From Anaeramoeba flamelloides (taxonomy: Eukaryota > Metamonada > Anaeramoebidae), in assembly GCA_027625915.1 (NCBI GenBank), contig JANTQA010000012.1, positions 5,912,501 through 5,976,500 of the forward strand: 64,000 nt of DNA, given 5' to 3'. The translations under genes were made by a program, and so were the position numbers. How positions within the stretch are numbered: the first letter of the stretch is position 1; each line of letters opens with the position of its first letter. Of this stretch, positions 11,701 through 23,639 are shown in pieces. Below the pieces are notes generated by a model. That model did not search any database, had not been told where the DNA came from, and saw nothing but the letters and a program-made list of their open reading frames with translations.

Positions 11701-13169
11701 TTTTGAACATAAAATTTTCAAACTTGATCTTTGGAAAATATAAATAACTGGCATCTAGGTTGTTTTCTCGTTTCTCTTAATATTTACCATTAAAACTAAT
11801 ATTTCTGCTGAATTTAAAGATCATCTTCTTGAATCGAATTATTATGTGGAAAGTGTCTAGAATTCAATAATATATTAAATCTATATTTGGGGTTACTCCA
11901 ACGAAACCGTAAACTTCTGCTAATTATCTAATTGTGAATAAAAAACAAGTATATTTAAATTCTTTTATTCATTAATTTTTATGGGTTTTAATAAAGCATG
12001 ATATTAAGGTTTACAATCCCTGAAATCTGAAAAAAGATTATCTACTGCCAGGGTGTGGTAACTTGTTAATTTGGTTCTTAGATTGATCGATCTTGTACTT
12101 GGTATGAGTTTTTAATAGTGGTTCAAAATGTCAGAGTAATCAAATCTCCAGAAGATGTCATGATTTATTAATTTTCTGAAGTTCTTAGGTTTTTTTTCAG
12201 CAAAAAATTCGTCAAAATATTTGGGAATTTGAACTAAAAATTTTCTTTGATTAATTGGAAAATAACTTTATTTGCAAAAATCTTGAAGAAATGAATCATT
12301 GGGTATTAGTATTACTATTGATCATGAAATAATGTAAAATTTAAATTTGTTTTTGAAAAGATTGGTGTTTGAAATTAAAATGGGATAAAATTTGAGCCAA
12401 TTTTCTTTTTTTTAAATTCTTGTGAGAGAATTCTTTCATTTGTGATTCTGAGTTCACCCAATTGTATACCAAATATTACCTCAAGAAAAATATGCAAAGT
12501 TCCCAAATTACAATTTATTACTTTGAAATGTCTTTGTAAGAAATGAAAAATGGGAAAATGAAGTGAAAATTTTTTCCCATTTACCAATCAAAGATCAGTA
12601 TGAAAAACGAAAAAATAATTTCCATGACATTGAAAGAAGCCGCTTAGAGAGTTGTTGTTTCTTCAAAAATAGAAAACCTTCTTGTAATTTGATAAAAAAT
12701 TTAAGTTATCATTCTTGATGAAAAAGAATTTCTTCAAACAAAAACAAAACAGCTTAATTTATGAAAAGAAAAACATTTAACAATTTTTAATTGGATTTGT
12801 TTGATGACAATTTTATGAACACTACAGAAAGTTCGTTTTGAGGAATAGAAAAAAAGAAAGTGGCCTTACCTCATTTAATGGAAATTCAAGTGCAGTTTTG
12901 AGTCTTGGTTTAAAGGGAGCCTTATTTTCGACATAAAGTTCTCTCTCAATTATATACTCACCCTCCGGTAAACGAAATCTATTTTTTAGTGGATGGACAG
13001 AATCTAGCGCTATCTTTGTGCTATAAAAAGGAAGATCTTTTTTTTGAATGGAATATTCATTAAATCTTGTTTCGTTCTCTTTTTCTTTTTTTTTTTCTTT
13101 ATGATTTTTCGGTTTATCTGTTCTTCTCTTTCCTCCAAACCCCTTTCCAATTTTCAAGCGTCGAGACAT
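5731..13169 (-). CDS. WDR20: WDR20/DMWD/CreC-family WD40-repeat protein
   Basis: Members of this family scaffold and activate USP12/USP46-type deubiquitinases (fungal CreC with CreB); that role is inferred from family membership. Three exons join in frame: 12870-13169, 10010-10464 and 5731-6976 (300+455+1246 nt, 666 aa, TGA stop). Near the N-terminus a PEGEY...ERELY stretch matches the CreC-type PEGTY segment. Exon 3 carries the family hallmarks: FGGFTCLSW and YILTGGEDDIVCLWDV at about 315-344, GHQNWVKSVKFD at about 355-366, RFGSVGEDG at about 537, and a final strand with TGLVKIFKRP. The VKSVKFD and RFGSVGEDG strands are separated by a basic and Asn/Glu-rich insert (about residues 372-535) containing an Asn-Glu dipeptide repeat. 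I start at MSRRLKIG (13169); an in-frame hydrophobic extension upstream looks like untranslated A+T-rich DNA. Donors are GTAAGG and GTAAGC. The two introns are 2405 and 3033 bp. Confidence 0.88.
6977..10009 (-). other. Giant intron 2 of the WDR20-like gene (3033 bp)
   Basis: The boundaries are GTAAGC...AATAG, and splicing restores a Glu codon between ...KFKNQN and FHFIYN. The intron holds a family D repeat at 9279-9830, an AT microsatellite at about 7627-7654 and long homopolymers. Open stretches around 8340-8956 exist on both strands, but none is recognisable. Confidence 0.8.
9279..9830 (+). repeat. Dispersed repeat family D, intronic copy
   Basis: It matches the reverse complement of 26885-27412 over its length. 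Shared words include AACTAAAATTCAAAATTT, ATAATTTTGATTTTTG, GATAGTATCTAACCATTT or GGTAGTATCTAACCATTT, and TAACATTTCAATTAGT. Each copy lies in a giant intron of a different gene. The limits are approximate. Confidence 0.75.
10465..12869 (-). other. Giant intron 1 of the WDR20-like gene (2405 bp)
   Basis: The boundaries are GTAAGG...TATAG, phase 0. It contains a partial family D-like stretch at about 10831-10990 and a family F repeat at 11155-11350. No internal coding region was recognised. Confidence 0.8.
11155..11350 (+). repeat. Dispersed repeat family F
   Basis: Direct match to 26665-26865, sharing TTTTGCTTAATAGATC, ATAAAATTTTGTTAA and CTAATTTTCATTTATTAAATC (one mismatch in the last). Both copies lie in giant introns, this one in the WDR20-like gene and the other in the V-ATPase gene. 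Confidence 0.7.
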
Positions 13170-16100
13170 AAGGGATTGTTTAAAATAAAAGTTCAAAAAA
13201 TGAAAAAATGATAAATGTTCTTGGAAATAAATTTTCAAACCAATTTTCATTATAAAAATGATCATAAAAAGGGAAAAATTACTCAAATATTATTCTTCTT
13301 ATTGTTGACTGATCAAAAAAGATTTCTCAAATTGAAATAATGAAAACTGAAATAATAACTATTTCTAAAATCTTCAATTCAATTTCATCAAAATATATGA
13401 AAATCCTATCAAGATAAAATCCAAAAAATTTTAAATTTTCCAGATGATTCAAAATATATTCTAAAATTTCATAAATTGAAAAAGGTTTAAATTTTGAATT
13501 AATTTGGTGTTTTGGACTTGATTTTTATTCAATTTATAAAGTTAATTTTTAGACTTGTTTTTTTCAAAAAAGAAAGGATAGTTTACAAAAAAAATATTCA
13601 AAAATGAAGATCTTTTTTACGATTATTTTACAATTTAAATTAATTTTTCATTTTTTTCACTTTTTTTTTTTTTCTTTATTTTAATAGAATTTTCAATCCT
13701 TTCGAAAAATAGTTTTTCTTGAGAATTGTTAAAATATGGCAGATATCTAAAACATTCATTAATAGCACTCGAACTATTTATATTTAAAACTTTCAATGTA
13801 TTTTTTTCCAATTTTTTGCCTTACCAACTAGTGTCCTGAAAGAATAAATAAATAATAATATTTATTATTGTAGAGTGTAAATTATATTCTCGTTGTTCTT
13901 ATCCTTAAACCCCCTTTGAAAAAAAAATTAAATGTGTCATCTTATGATTTTACAGAGATTGATTTATAAAAACATTGTCAAACTTTTTTGTTTAAAAATA
14001 ATTCAACAAGATTATAACTTATTTTTTTTTAAAATGAATAATCTATCATTTTATTAGGAAAATTATGCCCAGACTAAATAATTAATATTTTCGATTATTT
14101 CTTTTATTCATATATTAGATATAAAGGACAAAATTTATTGGAATTTTTGCCTTTGTACCTAATATAATCAATTTAAGAAACTGGCAAATACTCCCCTTTT
14201 TTGATTTTTTGCACTTATTGGATAGTTTAAATCTCTTTGAGTTATAAATAATGATTTTTCTTAATTTATTCTTGTGAAATTGTATATATTTCCCAGCTTG
14301 TAGTATTCATTAAATCATTACGTGTTTTATTATAAATTATTTGATTTAATTCTATTAAATATTTTGACTATCGATTGATTTTATGGTGTGTTTGTTTATT
14401 AATTTTTATTAATTTTTCTAAATAAGGAAGAAATAATTATTTATGATTTTTTATTTATATATTTATATATATATATATATATATATGTATGTGAAAATTA
14501 TTATAATATGAATTTGGAAGTCTAACTTACAAATAAGAATTTTTTTATTTGTATATTATTTTTTATTGGCAGAAATTATCATATTTTCTATTTTTAATTC
14601 TGTTTTGTAAATAATAATTTGAATGTTTTGGTTATTTTGCCTTTACTAGTAAAATATGAATAATCTCATAATCAAATAGTATTTAAAGTTTTTCTTTCAT
14701 AATTATATAATACTAAATCATAATCCAATTTGATAATATAAAATGAATAAATAATCAAGTATATCCAAATTATTTTTCAGAAAATTCACATTAAATAATT
14801 TTTTATCGTTTTTAAATGTCTCTTTAGATTTTTTTTCAAGATTATCAACTATATGTAGGTTTTTTTTTCTAAATAAAGATCTGAATATTTAATCATTTTT
14901 AATTTTTTTTTTTTTTTTGGTACAACTCTTATATCTTGATATCGTTATATATTAAATTGAATAATAATTTATAAATAATTTTTTTTTTAAATTGAGGATA
15001 CACTATTTTAATTAAATTATTACATATTTCAAAATGTGAAAGGATATAAATTCAATTTAAATTGAAAAAAATCCAAGAACATGAAAGAAAAATAAATCTA
15101 TAATGTAGATTTTTTTTAGAATTATTTGAAATAATTTTTTACAATATTTCTTTATTCTTCAATATTTTTTTAAACAGTCATAAGGGATTTGACCAAAGTA
15201 TATTTATATTAGAATATGAAAAAATATCTAACCAAATACTTTTGAAAAAAAGGAGAGTTAATAATTATTGATTTGTTTTAAATTTAATATTAATGAAATA
15301 AAAAATAATAATTTTGAGAAAAAAATGTTATATAATAAAAAGTAATGGTTTAATAACCATTAGAAGACAAATTTGATCATTTATAAATTATCTTTTACAA
15401 TTATTAAAAGATTTGAAGGGTATTCGGAAAAAATATAATATTTGTAGAATTTGAAAATTGAAAATCATTTTTTTTTTATTGTACTTTTTTCCTTATTTCT
15501 ATGTTTTTTGATACCTAACTGTTTTGAAAATTTAATTCTTAAAGCAGTGATAATCACAAAGCGAAGAGGTGTTTTATTTGAATGCAGTTGGGAGTAGGTA
15601 ATTTATTGTTGAAAAATCTTATTAATTTATACTGATTACTTTGACGAGAAGATGACGATTTTGAACAGGGTACTCTTGTAAAAATAATGTTTAAAATAGC
15701 GTTTAAAGACAAATTTAATCTGTTTTTTAACTTTAATTTATGATTTTTAATGCAAAAAAAAAATATTTTCAAAAATAAAGAATTGATTTTAAAGATAATT
15801 ACATTTTATGACTTTTAGAAAGAGAAATTTTAATAATTTATTTTAAAACCTGTGGAATATTTCAGAGACAATTTAAAAAAAAATAAAACAAAAATAAAAT
15901 AGAGTCTGTTGGGTAACAACATTTTCACAAGAAGTTTATTTAAATACGATAAAAAAAAGATTTAAAATCAAGATAAAAAATATATTATTTTGTTTCCAAT
16001 ACCTTTTGTGAATAGAGTAAATTGTATTTTATTTATTTGGAATTGAATAATTCTTCAAACAGATGAAGATGAGTCTCATTAATCTGATTTCTTAAACTCT

Positions 16101-18375
16101 TTTGTTGAAATTTCAAACAACAACAATCACACAGAAAATTTAGATCAGTATCCTTTTTTGGTTTTCAGAATTATTAATATTTAAAGGAAAAAAAATTGAC
16201 TATCAAAAAAAAACTTTTAAAAAAGAAAAAAAATTTACCTGAGAAGATACAATACTATTAGATTAGTGGATGTATTGTTGATGAAAATTTTTGCAAGATT
16301 TTTTTTTTTTCATCGAGGAGGAAGTATAAATTACACTCTAGCTTCCATTTTACGTAAATTCCCTTTCAGAAATTTAAGCGTAAAATCATAGATTTTACGA
16401 TTATTAATTAACCAAAATATTTTTAAACTCGGATAATTTTAAATTATTTCATTATAATTTAAATCTTTTTTTTTTCTTATTCAGAAAAATCAATCTATCT
16501 TTTTCATATGAAGGACATACCCATAAAAAATGAAATTTTTACAAGAATCTATATAATTGTCAATTGGTCACCTTCTTGTGATTATAACCATTGTAATTTT
16601 ATTTGGTCTTCAATTTAAGATCTAAATGAACATTTTTTTTTCTAAACGAAACCTAAAAATTTTTCTTTTTTCAATTTTTACAAAAATCTATAGATTATTT
16701 TATTTACTCATTATGGATATCAAATTTATTTTGGTGTATATTATCCTACTTATTTGAACATTATTCTTAAAGAACAATTATAAACAATTATTAATAGTTC
16801 TAATTTTTTTTTTTGCTTCTTTAACAAAAACAAAGTTAATTTCTTTTTTTTTTTCTTTTAGAAGATTTAAAAAAGAATCGATTTTAATTATAAGTTATTT
16901 TTAATTTTAGAATTGTTTATGTGTAAATTGATAAGAACAAAAAGTCAAAATATAAGTAAGCTATTTCCAAAAAAGAGGGAGTAAAATTATTTTAAAATTG
17001 CTTTTTTAAACTCAATCTTCTAATATACTATTTAATATCTAAAATAATTCTTCGTCATGAATTATTTTTTCAGAATAATGAAATTTGCTTGTTAGTTTTG
17101 TATTACATCGAATTAATAAAAGATATTAAATTGTCTGACCTCAGATTTTAATTGATATCATTTTCAGTTATGAAATATGAGTTTTTTTTTTTTTATTTTT
17201 GTGAATCAATTGTTTTCCTAACAGGAGTTCAATCTTGATAAATTTTCAACAGAATTGAAAAACTTATAACTGTTTTTATATTTAAAAATTAGTTTATGCA
17301 CTAACTATATTACCCGTTTTTTTATTGAATTTATTCGTACCTCATTTTATACCAAAAAAGGTGCATTTTTTTTTTTTTCATTTTTTCCTGAAATATTTCG
17401 ATGAACATATTTTGAAATATAGACAATAGATTTCTGATTAAATCATTATTAATATTCGTCTTAATTTGTTATTATTACCCATTTACAAATATAATGACTT
17501 ATCAAGAAAATATTATTTGAAATATAAAAAAAAAAATGACCAAGTTTTTTGGAAATAACTTAGATCTATTGAACTGTATAAATCTTTACAATGTGAAAGT
17601 TTTACTTTTTTATAAACTAAAATTCAAAATAAATGGCCCACCTTATATTTCAATTTTGAATTGCTTTTGTATCGTTTTGAAGTTTTTCCTCTCACAACGA
17701 AAAGTTTGCAAATAAATCATTTTTTCTCTTTTTTATTTTTTCAAAAGTGTTTTGTTAAAATGGAAAATGAAAATGAAAAATTTGAAAGAAGTAACAGATG
17801 AATTAATGGAAAAATTGGTTTCAAATATGACAAAGAGATTAGATTAAGTTATTCAAAGGGAAGGAGAATCGATAAATGGGTTTTATTAATTTTTAAAAAA
17901 ATTTTTTTTCATGTAATGCTTCATTCAAAATAAATGTCCCAATTTTTTTTAAAATTTTTTTTTTATTTTTATTTCTTTTATTTTTAGACAAAAAATAAAT
18001 ATCTCTTGGGTATAGTATTGAATATTAAAATCTAAATTTTGATATTATAATAGATAACTACAAGTATTAAAAATATTTTTCTTTAAATTTTGATTTTTGA
18101 TGGGCCAATGATTTTGAATGATAGTTTATAAACAGCCATTAAATAGGAATATAATTTGAAAAAAAATAAAAAATATTTTTTAATTTTTATTAACAAATTA
18201 AAATTAAAAATAAAAAATATTTTTGTTAATAAGTTAAAGGCATATTTAATAATAATAAAGATGATAATAATAAGAAGAATAAAACGAGTAAAGTAGATAA
18301 ATCAAAAAAAGGAGAGAGAAAGTAAAAAAAAAAAAAAAAGCAAATGATAATATATATATAATAGGAATATATAAA
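13170..18375. other. Intergenic between the WDR20-like and V-ATPase genes
   Basis: About 5.2 kb upstream of the WDR20-like start and downstream of the V-ATPase stop. I see no supportable gene. It holds homopolymers, an AT run at about 14460-14486, a family P-like fragment near 16340-16400 and the family A repeat at 17085-17515. Confidence 0.7.
17085..17515 (+). repeat. Dispersed repeat family A with conserved cores, copy 1
   Basis: Aligns with 23750-24175. Most of the alignment is only moderately similar, but 17210-17299 matches 23880-23969 with one difference, and about 47 bp at 17411-17457 match 24078-24124 exactly. The first core includes AACAGGAGTTCAATCTTGAT and a short TTTTCAA/TTGAAAA stem. 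Confidence 0.8.
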
Positions 18376-21300
18376 TTATATCTCGTCTTCAAATTCTGAA
18401 TTATTTTGAAAAGATAATTTAAAAGAAAATGGACGAAATTCTATCCCGTTTTCGTCATCAACAAATTTGGAAAAAAATTCAATCCAATGAAGCCTAAGAG
18501 TATGAAGGAAAGCTGATAAGCCTTCACTCATCATTAATACAAAAAGAGTAAAGCCCACCCAAAAGAAAAAGGTAATTACCAAAAAGCCAGGTACGTTTGT
18601 AGATAATGGATACATAATTAATTTGTCCCAAAAAATAGCACTTAATTCCGAATGTGATAATGATAAAGCCCAAAGTCTAAAATTATTGAAAAATTAAAAT
18701 TTTTGATGATAAGTATTCAAAAAAATGGGAAGAAAAAAAAAAAAAAAATATCATTTTATGATATTTAATAAAAAAAAAAAAAAAAAAAATTTACCGAGTA
18801 TATGAAGCTGTATTTGATAATATTCCTAAAGCAAATTCCATGGCTATAATTGATTGGTTTACAAACAAATCTGTAAATCCAGTATATTTTGATTTAAATT
18901 TTTCAAAATCTTCATATTCGATTTCTCCAAGTGTATATAATTTATTTTTTCTTCTCATTTGGAAGAATTTAATAATTGGTAAAGCAAACCACAAAACAAT
19001 GATACCAATAAAAATGAAGGCGACCAAAGTTTTTTGCAAGGATTCTTGGTTATAGAAAAACGCACTATCATCGTCAACTTTTCCAAACCCAAAAGCCAAA
19101 TCAATTAAGGTTGTAATGATTTTGATCCCGCCCTCTTGGCCTTTTCTAGTTGACCAATCTATACCCCATTTATAAATGATCAAAAAGCACATGTACCCTG
19201 TGGATGCAAATAAGACTATAATTCGAGGGATTACATCAAAAAATATTTCAAGGTATTTTTTTTTATAAATGCAATTGATAAGAGCAATGATCATGCCAAG
19301 AGTGACTTGGAAAAAGCCAAAAACGACAGCATTTTTCATTTTAAAGGAATTAAAAAAAATTAGCCAATTGGATTTATTGGCCCACTCCGGATCAACGCCA
19401 AAGGGGTAAGTACAGTGTTCGTATCGAAGATTATAAGATAAAGTTGAGTTTTTGTCTGGTTCCCAGCATGAATTAAAAAGGTGCATAGGCGCGGCAAAAA
19501 ATTCATTATACATTATGCCAATAAAACAGGACGAAATGCCCATTGTCAAGATTAAGTGCCTTGCATCATAAAACATTTGGATTAGGGAATGGAGATGTGA
19601 TACCTTATACGCGTCATAGGTTTTGAATAAAAAAAGTGCAAATAATGTTAATAGAATTCCATGCCCTAAATCTGAAAACATTACCGAAAAGAGAAATGGA
19701 AACGTCACCAACATTATTGGTGCTGGGTTTATTTCCCGATACTTTGGAATGAAAAACGAACTAACCAGTTTTTGAGTCGATTCTTGATATTCTTTACAAT
19801 CAATGTAAGTCGGTTCAATTAATCCTTCTTCGTTATCTAATGTATTTAAAATTGTACCATTTTCTCCAAATTCATCCTATTAATTTATTTTTTTGAAAAA
19901 AAAATTACAGTAAGAAATTATTTTGATTTTAAAAATGTTAAAATATGATATTTGTTTTATATTTCATTGATATTTAATCATAAAATATTTATAATTATAC
20001 ATTATGATCAATTTTGAGAATACCTAGTAAAATTTTTAGATTTTTTTTTTTTATTTTTGAGTAAGTAGCAAGAAGAAGTATTCCAATTGGATTTTGTCTT
20101 GGTTATTGTCCAAGTTATATCCATCTAAAAAATCTAGTATATTTGATTTTTTTAATAATAAAAGGAAATGGAAATTTAAAAAAATATTTTCATCTTTTAT
20201 AACAAATTTCAGAAGATTTTTAATTAAGCAAGTAGATATATTTTAACATTTTTGAAAATTTTTAATTGTATAGGCATTACTGAAAAAATGATTTTTTGAG
20301 TGCCACAAGATATTGAAACTTTGAAAACAAAAGAGCATTCATTAATTAATAATTTGGCGGAAAGAAATACAAACCAAAGTAAATGAGAGTTGAATCTTTA
20401 AAATTTTGAATTTTTTGAACATTTTTTTTTTTGATTAAATTTTTTGGTTTTAGATAAATTATGTTTTGAATCTGAAAAATGTTTTCAGGTATATTGCTTG
20501 AAATTAATCAAAAGAGTAAACAAAAAAAAATTAGACCTGAAAAGGTGTGGATTTTTTAAACAAATCTTTTCCCTTTGAATATCAAGCAAGAAAGATCACC
20601 TTTTCAAATAAACTTGTTAAAATCAAGAATGAAAAAAAAAAAAAAAAAATTATAACCAAATTATATTTATGTTGATTTGTTTATTCTTTATCTTCTTAAT
20701 TTGGATGAGAATAAACAAGAGATTACCTTGGAATGTTCGACCTTTTCCTTTTATTATTTTTTTTTAACCAAAACCATTTTTTTTTTACATATTTGAGTTT
20801 CAAAATTCTATTTTCAAATATTTCTATCAAACAAAATATAAACAGGGATATTGTTTCAAAAACTAAAAGAAAAGATTGAATTATTCAAAAAAAAAAAAAA
20901 AACACTCGAAAAGTTAAACTCAAATTATAAAGCAATTATAATTAAAAAATTAAAAAGGTTGTTTTCAAAAGTATTTTTGATTTAACAATTTGATTGGAAA
21001 ATCAATTGGTTTAAAATCAAATGAATTTGTTCATAATTTTTTCGGAAGAAAAATTTTAAAAAAAATGGCACATTTTCTTGTAAAAAAAATCCAAATTAGA
21101 TGAATTAAATGAAAATAAGGATTTGGTAATTCATTTTAAAAAATTCTTTTGAAAGAGGAAGTAATTTGTTTCTCAAAAATTTTTCTCAAAATAAAAGTTT
21201 TTCTATTCAGAATTAAAAATAAAACCAAGTAAAGAAGTAATTGTCTCAAATTTTGTAGATATGATCAAAAATTAATGATTTTTTTTTTTATTTTTTCGAA

Positions 21301-23595
21301 ATCAATTTTTTTAATTTTTTAATTTACATTTTTTAGTTGATATGTAACTATATTATACTAGGATATCTGACCCTCTCATATTTATTGAAATATTCATTTA
21401 TTTAGTTAAAGAAATGATTTTAATCATTCAATTTTGAAGAATAAACTGGATGGCACTGAAAATTTGAAAAATGTGTCTACTCCCCCCTAAACTAATTCTT
21501 TTTTCTATTTATTTATTTATTTACCGAGAGAAAGGAGAAAACTAATTGGTTTTTAAATTAATTATTCCTACAAATGATATTTAGAATAATCAAGATGGAA
21601 TTTAAAATATATAATTGTATATAAACTTTAATATAATTTCAAAAATAATTTTTTAAACAATGAAAATTTTCTTGCCAAGTTTAAAGGGTTTTTGAACTCA
21701 ACTATTAAAATTAATTAAATCACCAAATTAACTTTTTTTTTATTTTAGTTATTTTTCAAAATTTTCTTTTTTACATTTTCTTTTTAATTAATTTCAAACA
21801 TTTAAATTTGCTAAATCATTATTAAAAAGGCTTTATTTTTTAATTGAATACGAAATTATTTATCAACTATAACATTGATAAAAGTATATTTTTATCTTAT
21901 TTTTATTAAAGTTTCATTTCTTTACTTTTTTTTTTTTTCCTTTTGTATTTTTAAAAAAAATAAAAAAAAAAAAAAAAAAAAAATTTTTAATAAACAGATA
22001 AAAAAAAACACGAATTTTCAAATGATCATTCAACGCGAAATTGAATTTACTTGCTATTAAATAATAATATACATTTTTTGATATTTTTAGAACCTCAAAC
22101 AAAATTTTTTTCCAAACTCCTCTTTACTAATCAAAAATATTTTCAAGTACGAAAAAAAAATATCAAAAAGTTTTTATAGTACATAACCTGAACTTTTAAT
22201 TTTTACATTTATTGATTATTTTCTAATTATTATCATTAAAACTGAATTTTATATAAACCAACAGAAAAATAAAAAAATACAAAAAATATCAACAATTAAG
22301 AAGAAATAAAAATCTATTATATCCAGTACCAATTTTAGTGAACTAACTTTGGGGAATTTAAGTAACAAAATAAAATCCAAAATAAGATAAATAATACAAC
22401 CAATATCATTTTTAAGGCACAAACTTCCAATGGGAGTCAAGACACAAAAATTTGGATTCTAGGAAAATAAACTGTGAAAAAAATATTTTTTTGTGTCTTG
22501 ACTCCCATTGGAAGTTTGTGCCTTAAAAATGATATTGGTTGTATTATTTATCTTATTTTGAATTTTATTTTGTTTTTTAGAAAACACTAAATTATAATTC
22601 CATTTTTCATTTTAATCAAATTAATTTGAAAAATAAAAGTCTCATTTTAAATACAGTATATATATGTATTGATTTCTTTTTTGAATTGAAATATTCATTT
22701 GCTTTTTATTTGAAATTATATGATAAGTGATTAATATTTTTATTTGGTTTTTAGCAAAATAAATTTCAATATGTTAAATATAAAAATATTAAATTTTATT
22801 TTAGAGTAATTTATTTTTTTTTAATTAACCCTCAAAAAAATTTTTCAAAAAATTTCTTATTGAAAAAAAAAGCAAAGTTTAAAAAAAAAAAACTTCTCTT
22901 GTTTCTCAAGGAAATATCGATTAAATACAATTTATTATATTTAACTTTTTTCAAGGTTCTAATATAAGAGCATTTTTAATGGTTTTTATCCAGATTCCCA
23001 AATTTGATAATCGTAGATATATATATATATATATTTCCTTAATAAAATTAAGTACTATTTTTTTCTGATTAATATTTTTCGAAATCTAGCTTATAACTTA
23101 ATTCAATTAACCACTGGGATACAATTTTTTTAGAATCAAAACACTCTCAACTTTTGAATATCGAAAATATTTTTGAAATTTCTGTGCTCTTTTTTATTTT
23201 TTTTTTAAAAATGTGGTTGAGAAAATTTTGAAATAAAGAATAAGTTAATGTATTAAATTAGAATATTTTTCCAGAGAGTTTATCTTTTTAATGAACTTTT
23301 TTTTTTTTTACCATTTAAAAATAAAAAAAACATTTGAAGACCAAATTAGTCCCTTTTGTGAAAATAAAATTCCCATAATTTAGAATTTATTTTAGTAAAT
23401 GAGTTAAAACAAGAGAGTGTATATAAAAATATACATAATTTCAAGTCTAAATTCAATGATTTTGGCAAAAAATGTTTTCAAGAAAAAGTTAAATGGAAAC
23501 TTTATTTATTTTTATTTTTTCATTTTGTTTTTTTAATTTTTTTAATGGAAGGTATTTGATCAGTTTTCTATTTTTGGTGGTTTTTTGGTTCGTAG

Positions 23596-23639
<44 letters not shown>

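Noticed and set aside
13170-13286. In-frame N-terminal extension of the WDR20-like protein
   Set aside because: The extension is hydrophobic, A+T-driven sequence with no family similarity. MSRRLKIG directly precedes the conserved basic start.
15554-15772. 72-codon minus-strand ORF in intergenic DNA
   Set aside because: It has no recognisable domain, no flanking exons and a start within A+T-rich DNA. It is not enough to call a gene.
22249-22440. 63-codon minus-strand ORF
   Set aside because: It arises from one arm of the inverted repeat and the adjacent A+T-rich DNA in a V-ATPase intron.
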